Source: JALOTE01 sp031422195
GTDB lineage: Bacteria > Pseudomonadota > Alphaproteobacteria > Rhizobiales > Rhizobiaceae
NCBI GenBank assembly: GCA_031422195.1
Contig: JANOPZ010000050.1
Coordinates: forward strand, 1 to 13,477
Length of the DNA stretch: 13,477 nt
Reading direction: 5' to 3'
The notes under the pieces are model-generated. The model searched no databases. It was not told where the DNA came from and saw nothing but the letters and a program-made list of their open reading frames with translations. A program made the translations under genes and the position numbers. Shown in pieces: positions 1 through 7,214 of this stretch. Numbering within the stretch: the stretch's first letter is position 1; every line of letters begins with the position of its first letter.

Positions 1-131
1 CAAACTCATCCATTCGGGACAATCTCGCCCGCTTCAACAGGCGTTCAAAACGGTTCTCAAAGTCATGGGAAATGCTACACATCACCCTCGATATGTTCGT
101 CAATCGCAATCGATTCGAGAGTCCAAAATAA
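1..131 (+). pseudogene. 3' end of a transposase gene, probably IS1 family (partial at window edge)
   Basis: An open frame enters from the left edge and ends at TAA (129-131), giving 42 complete visible residues. It starts NSSIRDNLARFNRRSKRFSK, followed by a stretch containing SWEMLH. An asparagine-rich start, an 'IRxNLARFxRRxKRFSKS' core and a short hydrophobic tail resemble the C-terminus of IS1-type (InsB-like DDE) transposases as I remember them. The run is dense in Arg and Lys, as expected for a transposase tail. No terminal inverted repeat can be identified on this side, and the catalytic core lies outside the window, so I cannot tell an intact copy from a remnant. It is typed as a pseudogene only because it is a partial remnant here. 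The alternative is an unrelated basic protein or a chance open frame, since only 42 codons are visible. Confidence 0.5.
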
Positions 132-135
132 ACAC

Positions 136-170
136 TGCCCCCTTGAGGGGAGGGATAGAGGGTGGGGGTA
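136..170. repeat. GC-rich palindromic intergenic element
   Basis: A C-run and G-runs stand out from balanced surroundings. CCCCT (139-143), a two-base TG and AGGGG (146-150) form a perfect short hairpin. A second G-rich block follows, ending in GGTGGGGG (161-168). Elements of this look are scattered through intergenic DNA of many Hyphomicrobiales; that is from memory, not from a search. It lies between the stop of the transposase fragment (131) and the stop of the DUF1801 gene (190), so the two genes converge on it. It could act as a transcription barrier, but there is no clear T-run on either side. Confidence 0.45.
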
Positions 171-189
171 AATGCAACCCACAAAACTT

Positions 190-534
190 TCATGTTTTGA
201 CCTTATGCGTCAGCGCCATAGCAATCGCATGTTTGGTCTCAATTTCGGGAATCGATTTATCGCCCTTAAACACAAGCGCCCGTTTGCCTTCAACATTGAA
301 AAGACCGGGGTAAACTTCAACAAACCGCTCGACCAATCCAGTTGTACAAATAAACATCAAAGCGACATCGCCATTTTTGCGTGGTTGGATGCGTACAGAC
401 GAGCCAACATTTTTGCGTTGCGGCGTAAAACTCGCCTCACCCCACTTGATGCTTTCCTCGAGCAAACCAATCAAAGGTTGTTCTGCAGCAACGGCAAAAA
501 TCAATGTGCGCAGTTTTAACGCAAGTTCGCTCAT
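190..534 (-). CDS. DUF1801 (YdhG-like) domain protein
   Basis: This 114-residue protein matches the DUF1801/YdhG-like fold in length and pattern. A helical N-terminus (about 1-28) leads to the ESIKWGEASFTP segment (27-38), then strands containing SSVRIQPRKNGDVALMFIC (45-63). The C-terminal half is 'GLVERFVEVYPGLFNVEGKR', then KGDKSIPEIE and a final helix. Family members are small cytosolic proteins of unknown biochemical role. Its ATG overlaps the TGA of tag (ATGA, 531-534), so it is probably translationally coupled to tag and made from the same transcript. The context would fit a stress or repair role, but that is inference. No signal peptide or membrane segment is visible. The gene looks intact. 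Confidence 0.8.
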   Translation of the reverse strand: MSELALKLRTLIFAVAAEQPLIGLLEESIKWGEASFTPQRKNVGSSVRIQPRKNGDVALMFICTTGLVERFVEVYPGLFNVEGKRALVFKGDKSIPEIETKHAIAMALTHKVKT

Positions 535-1184
535 TTTGGCCGCACCAACCCTTCCCGCAACATTTCAACCTCGGCCCTACAGGCGCAGCCTTCCATATGG
601 TCATTGACCAAACCCATAGCCTGACAAAACGCATAGATGGTGGTGGGGCCAACAAAGCTCCAGCCGCGCTTTTTCAAATCTTTGGAAATCGCGGTTGAAG
701 CTTCTGAAGTCGGGTTGGCTTTGGCCCACGCCCACGTTACGCGCGCCGGGCGATGTTCGGGCTTTGGCTCAAAATTCCAAAAATAAGCCGCAAGTGTACC
801 GAACTCTTTTTGCAAAACCAAAGCCCGGTTAGCGTTGTTAATTGTGGAGATGATTTTGCCGCGGTGACGCACGATACTTGCATCATTCGCCAATCGTTCG
901 ATATCGGGTTCGTTAAACGCTGCGACTTTAGCAATATTAAACCCTGCAAATGCGCTCCGGAAATTGTCGCGCTTTCTCAAAATCGTCAGCCAAGACAAAC
1001 CGGATTGAAAGCCTTCCAAACAGATCTTTTCAAACAGGCGGGTATCGTCTGTCACCGGCCTGCCCCATTCAGTATCATGATAGGCTTTGTAGTCAGGCAA
1101 ATTGCCGTGCCACCGGCATGAAGATGTGCCGTCCACATTTGCAATCAAGCCGTCGAAATCTAGCAATTCTTCCAATTGTGGCAT
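531..1184 (-). CDS. tag: DNA-3-methyladenine glycosylase I
   Basis: Tag removes 3-methyladenine from alkylated DNA, leaving an abasic site for base excision repair. The 217-residue protein shows the family signatures. Zinc ligands are Cys23 (in CRW), His36 (in YHDTEWG), and His196 and Cys200 (in DHMEGC), matching Cys4, His17, His175 and Cys179 of the E. coli enzyme. The base-recognition residues Tyr35, Glu57 and Trp65 (in LEGFQSGLSW) are also present. About 19 residues precede the usual start of the domain. I kept the first ATG because AAAGG lies nine bases upstream and the protein start reads well. It is the first gene of a two-gene unit with the DUF1801 gene (4-base overlap), and has its own promoter candidate upstream with repeated TGATTCACC sites. 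The enzyme appears complete. Confidence 0.95.
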   Translation of the reverse strand: MPQLEELLDFDGLIANVDGTSSCRWHGNLPDYKAYHDTEWGRPVTDDTRLFEKICLEGFQSGLSWLTILRKRDNFRSAFAGFNIAKVAAFNEPDIERLANDASIVRHRGKIISTINNANRALVLQKEFGTLAAYFWNFEPKPEHRPARVTWAWAKANPTSEASTAISKDLKKRGWSFVGPTTIYAFCQAMGLVNDHMEGCACRAEVEMLREGLVRPK

Positions 1185-1202
1185 GGTTAACGGCCTTTTG
1201 GC

Positions 1203-1224
1203 GGTGATTCACCAGTGATTCACC
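1203..1224. promoter_or_regulatory. Tandem palindromic repeats with GANTC sites at the tag promoter
   Basis: GGTGATTCACC (1203-1213) is an 11-base palindrome around a central T. It is followed at once by AGTGATTCACC (1214-1224), so the 9-mer TGATTCACC recurs with an 11-base period, about one helical turn. A third copy sits at 1291-1299, beside a TTGACT (1303-1308) that could be a -35 element for the L,D-transpeptidase gene. Each copy contains GATTC, a match to GANTC, the site of the cell-cycle methyltransferase CcrM in Alphaproteobacteria. The pair covers the predicted start point of tag, where a repressor would be expected. The binding protein is unknown. Confidence 0.4.
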
Positions 1225-1255
1225 GCGTTTATAAGCCACACAGTAACCCTGCCAA
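1221..1255 (-). promoter_or_regulatory. Candidate sigma-70-type promoter of tag
   Basis: Read on the minus strand, TTGGCA (1255-1250) and TATAAA (1233-1228) are separated by 16 bases, five of six matches to consensus in the -10 and four of six in the -35. Transcription would begin near 1221, about 37 bases before the tag start codon. The tandem TGATTCACC repeats overlap the predicted start site. It was identified by eye only. Confidence 0.45.
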
Positions 1256-1381
1256 ATGGTTTCCAGTTTGAACTGCATTTTCCCTAACACTGATTCACCA
1301 TTTTGACTCTGGCTATGGTGTTTCGTGTCAGCAGGACAAGCCAGAGCGCTTTCCACCTGTGAAACCAAATGGGCGACTTCA

Positions 1382-2203
1382 ATGAACAAAACAACAACGC
1401 TTCTTCTTGCTGGCAGCATTGCTTTTGTAACCGGAATTGCAGCTGGCAATGCCTTTGCCAATGACAGGTATAGGCCCAAAGGCTTTATCATGGTGAGCCC
1501 CGACCTCAGCGCACCATGGGTGACGCAATTGCGGCAAGTGCCGACCGGTCCGGTTCAAAAAAAGCGCCCGTTATTGTCGCGCGCCTATGAAGCCAGCACT
1601 GCGTATGTAAAGCCAAAACCGCGTCAAGTTTTCCGGCCGCAACCGGTGCAGACAGCCATGATTGGCACGCGCCAATTGCGCAAAATGGCACAAGGCAATG
1701 AGCAGCCCCGCAGTGCTGCGCAAGCTGAAGCCATGGGCCATCAGGTGGATAATGTCTGGCTGCCCCAAAATGTCAATTATGACACCAACCAAAGGGCAGG
1801 TTCGGTTATTATCGATACCAACTCAAAATTTCTCTATTTTGTATTGGGAGACGGCAAGGCCCGCCGCTATGGCGTGGGTGTCGGCAAGCCGGGTTTCGAA
1901 TGGGCGGGAACACACACAGTAAGCCGTAAGGCGGAATGGCCTGCTTGGCGCCCGCCCGCTGAAATGATTGCCCGCGAAGCTAAAAAGGGCCGCAACCTAC
2001 CAGCGTTTATGGAAGGCGGGTCTGAAAACCCATTGGGTGCACGCGCCATGTATTTGGGCTCCAGCCTCTACCGCATCCATGGCACCAACCAGCCTTGGAC
2101 AATTGGAAAAGCGGTATCGTCGGGCTGCATCAGGATGCGCAATGAAGACGTGGTGGATTTGTATGAACGCGTTAGAATTGGTGCAAAAGTCACTGTCATC
2201 TAA
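1382..2203 (+). CDS. L,D-transpeptidase, YkuD domain, exported
   Basis: This enzyme family crosslinks peptidoglycan stem peptides or attaches proteins to them in the periplasm. The chosen ATG at 1382 gives 273 residues that begin with a textbook Sec signal peptide (MNKTTTLLLAGSIAFVTG..., likely cut after NAFA at residue 26). An in-frame ATG at 1325 would bury that signal behind 19 residues, so I rejected it. A Pro- and Lys-rich linker runs to about residue 138, followed by the YkuD domain (about 139-273) with the catalytic motif: His233 in RIHGT and Cys249 in SSGCIRMR. The Shine-Dalgarno sequence is weak. The gene stands alone, divergent from tag and closed by a strong terminator. Several paralogues are usual in Hyphomicrobiales, so the exact role (crosslinking or lipoprotein attachment) cannot be assigned. 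Confidence 0.92.
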   Translation: MNKTTTLLLAGSIAFVTGIAAGNAFANDRYRPKGFIMVSPDLSAPWVTQLRQVPTGPVQKKRPLLSRAYEASTAYVKPKPRQVFRPQPVQTAMIGTRQLRKMAQGNEQPRSAAQAEAMGHQVDNVWLPQNVNYDTNQRAGSVIIDTNSKFLYFVLGDGKARRYGVGVGKPGFEWAGTHTVSRKAEWPAWRPPAEMIAREAKKGRNLPAFMEGGSENPLGARAMYLGSSLYRIHGTNQPWTIGKAVSSGCIRMRNEDVVDLYERVRIGAKVTVI

Positions 2204-2256
2204 AGGAAACACCTTATTTCCGACGCAATTTGCATCGCTTTAGAACAATATGAACA

Positions 2257-2291
2257 AACGCGGCAAGCAGTTGCCGCGTTATTTGTTTTTC
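2257..2291 (+). terminator. Rho-independent terminator of the L,D-transpeptidase gene
   Basis: AACGCGGCAA (2257-2266) and TTGCCGCGTT (2271-2280) form a perfect ten-pair stem with a four-base GCAG loop. ATTTGTTTTT follows directly. It starts 53 bases after the stop codon at 2203 and is oriented to end that transcript, isolating it from the transporter gene downstream. Confidence 0.88.
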
Positions 2292-2300
2292 CGATAGGGC

Positions 2301-2332
2301 GCATAGATATTAATGTCTTTTTATATCTGTGC
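2301..2332. promoter_or_regulatory. Inverted repeat upstream of the BASS transporter gene
   Basis: GCATAGATAT (2301-2310) and ATATCTGTGC (2323-2332) are inverted copies matching at nine of ten positions, separated by a T-rich 12-base spacer. The dyad lies 50 bases before the transporter start codon, a suitable place for an operator or 5' leader hairpin. No regulator can be named and there is no supporting second copy. Confidence 0.3.
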
Positions 2333-2382
2333 CTTTTGACCTATTGCCCCAACCACACTGATTTGACGACAGGGACTGGTTT

Positions 2383-3246
2383 ATGAGCATTTTAATTGAT
2401 TGGCTATTGCCCGGTGCCTTGGCCATCATGATGCTGTCGCTCGGAATCAGTCTTACTCCGGCGGATTTTAAGCGCGTCTTTCAGCGTCCAAAAGCTTTTG
2501 CCGTTGGCGCGGTGGTGCAGATGATACTTCTGCCGGTGTCTGCCTTTGGCATTGCTATCGCATTTGACTTGCCGCCCGAATTAGCGCTCGGGTTATTCAT
2601 ACTGGCTCTGTGTCCAGGTGGTCCAACTTCTAACCTTTTTGCAAAATTGGCGCGTGGCGATACCGCACTTTCCGTAAGCCTGACCGGCGTTATAACCGTG
2701 ATCTCCGTGTTTACGGTACCCATGCTGGCGAGCATTGCGGGCCAATATTATCTGGGCAATGCAGGTTCGCCCATTTCGGTCATGCCAATTGCAGCACGGG
2801 CGATTATCGTAATGCTGCTGCCAATCACGTTCGGTATGTGGCTGAAACTAACGGCTCGAGGTTGGGTTGAACGAAATGAGCGCAGAGTAACTCTGATTGC
2901 AGTGATATTGATCGCCGCCGTTATTTTAGCGTCACTGGTGGGACAGTGGCAAAATTTTATCACATGGTTTCCAGTTTTGGGGAGCGCTTGTTTGGCAGTG
3001 ATGGTGCTGATGCTATGCTTCGGTGTCATCTTCGGCAAAATATTCAACCTTACAGAAGGCGAAGCCAGTTCGATTTCCATTGATTCTGCGATGCAAAACG
3101 CTGTCATGGGTATTACCATAGGTTCAATGTTTGCAACGACACCCGGAACGATAGCCCTCAGCAGTATGCCGTCGGGCATCTACGGTGTGATGATGTATTT
3201 CGTTTGCGTTCCATTTGTATTTTGGCGGCGTCAAAGAGCTGGCTGA
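2383..3246 (+). CDS. Bile acid:sodium symporter (BASS) family transporter
   Basis: This is a 287-residue inner-membrane protein of the BASS/SBF family, which couples uptake of organic anions to sodium. Roughly nine hydrophobic segments can be seen, for example at about 5-22, 40-60, 66-78, 98-120, 132-152, 168-186, 195-218, 238-262 and 265-281. Family motifs are CPGGPTSNLFAKLARGD (77-93), with the sodium-site-like Gly/Pro/Ser/Asn cluster, and SIDSAMQNAVMGI (232-244). A purine-rich AGGGA precedes the ATG. It is somewhat shorter than many family members but appears complete. Its stop lies inside the 3' end of glcF on the other strand (16-base overlap), so the two genes converge. The substrate cannot be read from sequence. 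Pairing with glycolate genes makes a small organic acid possible, by inference only. Confidence 0.88.
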   Translation: MSILIDWLLPGALAIMMLSLGISLTPADFKRVFQRPKAFAVGAVVQMILLPVSAFGIAIAFDLPPELALGLFILALCPGGPTSNLFAKLARGDTALSVSLTGVITVISVFTVPMLASIAGQYYLGNAGSPISVMPIAARAIIVMLLPITFGMWLKLTARGWVERNERRVTLIAVILIAAVILASLVGQWQNFITWFPVLGSACLAVMVLMLCFGVIFGKIFNLTEGEASSISIDSAMQNAVMGITIGSMFATTPGTIALSSMPSGIYGVMMYFVCVPFVFWRRQRAG

Positions 3247-4511
3247 TCGCCGCCATAGGCCCAATTCAGCAATTCTATAGTGTGAACAATAGGCACATCG
3301 GCTGCGCGGGCGATTTGTGTGATGCAACCGATATTGCCAGTGGCTATCACATCGGCTTTGGTAACCTTTAGGTTTTTCACCTTGCGGGCTAAAAGTTGGG
3401 CGGAGATATCGGGCTGTAAAATATTATAGGTTCCCGCTGACCCGCAGCACAGATGACCTTCCCTCGGTTCAACCACTTCAAAACCTGCGCCTTTAAGCAA
3501 TATCTTGGGGGCTTCAGTTATTTTTTGGCCATGCTGCATGGAACACGCTGAATGGTAAGCGACCCGCATTTCAGGATTGATGGAAGGTTTTGGCAATTCA
3601 AGTGTCACCAAAAACTCTGTAATGTCTTTGGCAAGTGCAGAAACTTTTGCAGCCTTTTCGGCATAGTCAGGGTCGAGCCGTAGCATGTGGCCATAGTCTT
3701 TAATGGTGGTGCCACAACCTGACGCAGTGATAATAATTGCGTCGAGTTTGCCGGCAACCGCAAGCCAAGCATCCACATTACGCCGGGCCGCTTCCAAACT
3801 ATCGTGCTCGCGCCCCATATGATGCACCAGCGCGCCGCAACAACCCTCACCTTTTGGTGTTACAACCTCAATGTTGAGGCGGCTAAGCAAATCTCGCGTA
3901 GCTGTATTGATGGAAGGTTTGAGCACCGGCTGTGCGCAACCTTCCAGAATAACAACACGGGCAAGAGCTTCGCCGGAAGGCTTTTTCGGCGCTCTGATCG
4001 TTTGTTTGGGCAAGGACTTAGGAGCGAGCCGCAGCATTGCGCCAAGCGGTTTGAGCGCTTCAAACTTATCAAAAAACGGCGCAAATGGCCGACCTAATCT
4101 TGCAAAAGCCACCGCAGCGCGAAACCGGTTTGGGTATGGCAAAACGTTTGCAAGCACTGTTCTTATCAGCCGGTCGATGAACGGGCGCTTATATGTCTCT
4201 TGAATGTGTGCACGGGCATGATCGATCAGATGCATATAATCCACACCTGAAGGGCAAGTTGTGGTGCAAGCCAAACATGATAGGCAACGGTCAATATGCG
4301 TAACCACTTGCTTGTCGGCGTCGCGCCCATTTTCGAGCATGTCTTTGATTAAATAAATGCGCCCGCGTGGCGAATCCAACTCATTGCCAAGCGTTACATA
4401 CGTTGGGCAGGTTGCGGTACAAAAGCCGCAATGAACGCATTTGCGAACAATGGATTCTGACAGTGCCACTTGTGGATCACGGAGTTGTTCTGGCGAGAAT
4501 GTGGTTTGCAT
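3231..4511 (-). CDS. glcF: Glycolate oxidase iron-sulfur subunit GlcF
   Basis: GlcF carries electrons from the flavin subunits of glycolate oxidase to the membrane quinone pool. The 426-residue protein has two 4Fe-4S clusters near the N-terminus: Cys25, 28, 31 and 35 (CVHCGFCTATCP), and Cys76, 79, 82 and 86 (CLSCLACTTTCP). Two CCG-type (DUF224) domains follow, with CCG at 224-226 (GEGCCGALVHH) and 355-357 (GHLCCGSAGTY). Length and order match the family. It starts three bases after the glcE stop, so it is the last gene of the glcDEF transcript. It ends overlapping the convergent BASS gene by 16 bases, and I see no terminator between them. Assignment as GlcF rather than the related LutA or glycerol-3-phosphate subunit rests on the neighbouring glcE and glcD. 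Confidence 0.95.
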   Translation of the reverse strand: MQTTFSPEQLRDPQVALSESIVRKCVHCGFCTATCPTYVTLGNELDSPRGRIYLIKDMLENGRDADKQVVTHIDRCLSCLACTTTCPSGVDYMHLIDHARAHIQETYKRPFIDRLIRTVLANVLPYPNRFRAAVAFARLGRPFAPFFDKFEALKPLGAMLRLAPKSLPKQTIRAPKKPSGEALARVVILEGCAQPVLKPSINTATRDLLSRLNIEVVTPKGEGCCGALVHHMGREHDSLEAARRNVDAWLAVAGKLDAIIITASGCGTTIKDYGHMLRLDPDYAEKAAKVSALAKDITEFLVTLELPKPSINPEMRVAYHSACSMQHGQKITEAPKILLKGAGFEVVEPREGHLCCGSAGTYNILQPDISAQLLARKVKNLKVTKADVIATGNIGCITQIARAADVPIVHTIELLNWAYGGDQPAL

Positions 4512-4514
4512 CTG

Positions 4515-5705
4515 TCAGCCCATTTTGCCGGGGTTAAAAATTCCAGCAGGATCAAACGCGGCTCTAACCCGGGCGGAAAGCGCGGCAATAGCTGGAGTTT
4601 GCACTTGGAAAACTGGCGTTGTGTGTTTGGTTGTATCATCAGCGCGGATCAAAGTTGCATGACCGCCACCCAAAGCTGCAATGGTTTTACGAACCAATTC
4701 AGCTTCTGCACCCGCTTCCATCCGCAGCCAAATCAGCCCGCCCTGCCAATCATAAAAGGCGGCCAGCCCGGCATGGCGGCGAAGAACATCGACCATTTCA
4801 TGCCCGCGCGACGGGGCCATCGACACCCGCCAGACAGGGCGATAATCATGTTGAAAGGGGTGAACATCGCGGATTTGTTGCCAAAGCTGGCGCGAAGCAT
4901 ATTCTTCAACAACCATGGACTCCATGTTTGCAAAACGCTGTTGCAAAAAGGCGAGCCTTGAAGGCACCGATTGCGCAGAACCTTGTATGCGCAGGAAAGT
5001 TGCACCCGGGCCTTTGAATTGCCCATTGAGCAAAGCAGCATTGACTATCTCAGGCACATGGGCTGCACCGGTTACCTCGCAGTGAGTGGCCATGGCCGAG
5101 GCCAGCGCAGCAATGCCCGCAGCATCTTCAAGCCCCAGCAGCGCAAGTGTCGTTTCTGTTTGTGCCAGCGGCAAAACCTTAAATGTGACTTCTGTCAAAA
5201 AACCCAAAGTGCCCCAAGAGCCGGCCATCAGCTTTACCAAATCAAGCCCGGTGACGTTTTTCATCACACGCCCACCGTTTTTGACAATTTCACCTTGCCC
5301 GTTGACGAAACGGACACCGAGCAACGCATCGCGCGCGGCGCCAATGACAAAGCGGCGAGGACCCGATAAATTCGCAGCAGCAACCGCGCCAATTGTTGGC
5401 TTGCCGTTGCTTTTTAGAAGCCCGCAATAATCAATCGGATCAAATGCTAATTCTTGGTTGTTTTCAGCTAAAGATGCTTTGATGAGTTCCAAAGGCGTGC
5501 CTGTCTTGGCGCTGATCACCATCTCGCTTGGAGTATAGCCAACAATTCCTGACAAGGCGCTGGACGATAGTGTGGTTTGGGCCGTGGCGGTTTTGCCGAT
5601 GCCGCGTTTTGTACCATTACCTATAATTTCAACCGGTGAACGCTGTTTGGCGCAATCACCAATGAAAGCCGCTGCTGCAGCTTCGGTGTCTGGCGTAAAC
5701 ATCAT
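4515..5705 (-). CDS. glcE: Glycolate oxidase FAD-binding subunit GlcE
   Basis: GlcE is the smaller flavin-domain subunit of the glycolate oxidase complex. The 396-residue product has an N-terminal PCMH-type FAD-binding domain. Visible family stretches are VEIIGNGTKRGIG (25-37), ELAFDP (85-90), TIGAVAAANLSGPRRFVIGAARD (104-126), GGRVMKNVTGLDLVKLMAGSWGTLG (144-168) and the closing FNPGKM. The ATG overlaps the glcD stop (ATGA, 5702-5705), so translation is probably coupled, and the stop lies three bases before glcF. Together these indicate one polycistronic message giving balanced subunits. Two Met codons open the frame; the first was kept because it sits in the overlap. No defects are visible. 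Confidence 0.95.
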   Translation of the reverse strand: MMFTPDTEAAAAAFIGDCAKQRSPVEIIGNGTKRGIGKTATAQTTLSSSALSGIVGYTPSEMVISAKTGTPLELIKASLAENNQELAFDPIDYCGLLKSNGKPTIGAVAAANLSGPRRFVIGAARDALLGVRFVNGQGEIVKNGGRVMKNVTGLDLVKLMAGSWGTLGFLTEVTFKVLPLAQTETTLALLGLEDAAGIAALASAMATHCEVTGAAHVPEIVNAALLNGQFKGPGATFLRIQGSAQSVPSRLAFLQQRFANMESMVVEEYASRQLWQQIRDVHPFQHDYRPVWRVSMAPSRGHEMVDVLRRHAGLAAFYDWQGGLIWLRMEAGAEAELVRKTIAALGGGHATLIRADDTTKHTTPVFQVQTPAIAALSARVRAAFDPAGIFNPGKMG

Positions 5706-7183
5706 TCCGTTTTTCCAGCTCTTGCCGCGCGGCCTTCCAGCGGAAACACTTTAGACGGATTGAGAAGCCAATCCGCATCGAAAGCAGCACGTGCCCGCAT
5801 CTGCTGGTCAAGATCAATTTGGGTGAATTGGTGCAGCATTAAATCACGTTTTTCAATGCCCACACCATGTTCCCCTGTCAGGCAACCGCCAGCATCAACA
5901 CATAGGCGCAATAAATCCATACCGCATGCTTCGGCCTTTTCGGCTTCAATAGGGTCATTGACGTTGTAAAGAATGAGCGGATGCATATTGCCATCGCCAG
6001 CATGGAAAACATTGGCAACGCGAAGGCCATAATTTGCAACGATTTTTGTTGTTTCGCGTAGCACATAAGACAGCTTAGACAGCGGTACTGTTCCATCCAT
6101 ACAGATATAATCAGCGATGCGGCCCGTCGCGCCAAAAGCAGATTTGCGGCCCTTCCAAATTAAAGCCGCTTCAGTGGCCGATTGGCTTTCTTTGATGACT
6201 TTTACGTTATGAGCCTGAGCAATTTTGACAATCATCGCCAGTTGATCTGCCATTTCAGCATCAGAACCTTCAACTTCAATAATGAGCAGCGCTTCAACAT
6301 CAAGCGGATAACCTGCTTTTGCAAATGCCTCGCAAATTTGAATGGCAGGCTTATCCATAAACTCGATGGCAACGGGAATGACACCCGTAGCAATAATGGC
6401 AGATACGCATTCGCTGGCTCCCTCAGGCGAATCAAAGCCAAACATCACGGGGCGTTGGCCCAACGGTTTGGCAAGAAGGCGCACTGTCGCTTCGGTGACA
6501 ATGCCCAGTTGGCCTTCCGAACCGCAAACCAAACCAAGCAGATCCAAACCACCCGAATCGAGCATATCGCCGCCGATTTCAAGGATTTCACCGTCAATTG
6601 TGACCAGCTTTACGCCAAGTAGATTATTGGTGGTAACGCCATATTTAAGACAATGCGCACCGCCGGAATTCATCGCAATATTGCCGCCGATTGTGCAGGC
6701 CAGCTGCGAAGACGGGTCCGGGGCATAAAAGAACCCGTCTGCTGAAACCGCATCAGAAATGGCAATATTAGTCACCCCGGCTTGCACCCGTGCGCAGCGG
6801 TCTTCATAACTTATATCCAAAATACGGTTCATCTTGGAAAGGCCAATGACGACAGCATCTTGCTGCGGAATTGCGCCGCCACAAAGCGATGTTCCCGCCC
6901 CGCGCGGGATCACCGGGACGCCTTGATTGTGGCAGTATTTTAGCACAGCGGCCACCTGCGCCGTTGTTTCCGGCAAAGCAACGGCCAGCGGCACATTGCG
7001 GTAAGCGGTAAAGCCGTCGGTTTCAAACGGCACCAACTTACGCGGCTCACTGACCAAACCTTCTTTTGGCAAAAGATCAGACAAATCGGCAATAATTGTG
7101 CTCCGGCGCGCTAACACGTTCGTTCTGGGCGCTAAAAATGCAATCGGATTAAACGGTGTGGGGCTGAAAACTTCGGCACTCAT
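5702..7183 (-). CDS. glcD: Glycolate oxidase catalytic FAD subunit GlcD
   Basis: GlcD oxidises glycolate (and often D-lactate) to glyoxylate (or pyruvate) using FAD, passing electrons on through GlcE and GlcF. The 493-residue protein has the FAD_binding_4 domain with PRGAGTSLCGG (93-103) and the 'PDPSSQLACTIGGNIAMNSGG' region (155-175). It also has the FAD-oxidase C-terminal domain with HAGDGNMHP (394-402) and GEHGVGIEK (437-445), which hold active-site histidines in this family. It is the first gene of the operon and is transcribed away from the LysR-type gene. The nearest Shine-Dalgarno candidate, GGGAG, is about 13 bases from the ATG, which is rather long. There is no glcB or glcC in the visible neighbourhood, unlike the E. 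coli locus. Confidence 0.96.
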   Translation of the reverse strand: MSAEVFSPTPFNPIAFLAPRTNVLARRSTIIADLSDLLPKEGLVSEPRKLVPFETDGFTAYRNVPLAVALPETTAQVAAVLKYCHNQGVPVIPRGAGTSLCGGAIPQQDAVVIGLSKMNRILDISYEDRCARVQAGVTNIAISDAVSADGFFYAPDPSSQLACTIGGNIAMNSGGAHCLKYGVTTNNLLGVKLVTIDGEILEIGGDMLDSGGLDLLGLVCGSEGQLGIVTEATVRLLAKPLGQRPVMFGFDSPEGASECVSAIIATGVIPVAIEFMDKPAIQICEAFAKAGYPLDVEALLIIEVEGSDAEMADQLAMIVKIAQAHNVKVIKESQSATEAALIWKGRKSAFGATGRIADYICMDGTVPLSKLSYVLRETTKIVANYGLRVANVFHAGDGNMHPLILYNVNDPIEAEKAEACGMDLLRLCVDAGGCLTGEHGVGIEKRDLMLHQFTQIDLDQQMRARAAFDADWLLNPSKVFPLEGRAARAGKTE

Positions 7184-7214
7184 TGTTTTTTATTTGCTCC
7201 CTGTTCAAAATCAA

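Noticed and set aside
1325..1381. In-frame upstream start for the L,D-transpeptidase
   Set aside because: It would add 19 polar residues in front of a clear Sec signal peptide; the ATG at 1382 places the signal at the N-terminus.
1093..1491. 132-residue ORF on the minus strand across the tag/transpeptidase gap
   Set aside because: It covers the tag start, its promoter and the signal peptide region of the transpeptidase, and shows no domain pattern; treated as a shadow.
3576..3920. 15-base direct repeat ATTGATGGAAGGTTT at 3576 and 3906 in glcF
   Set aside because: Both copies encode KPSIN in frame, but they are 110 codons apart while the two CCG motifs are 131 apart, so they do not mark the domain duplication; probably coincidence.
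4470..4961. 163-residue plus-strand ORF inside glcE
   Set aside because: It is antisense to a well-supported gene with conserved FAD-domain motifs, and its translation is His-, Pro- and Arg-rich without domain features.
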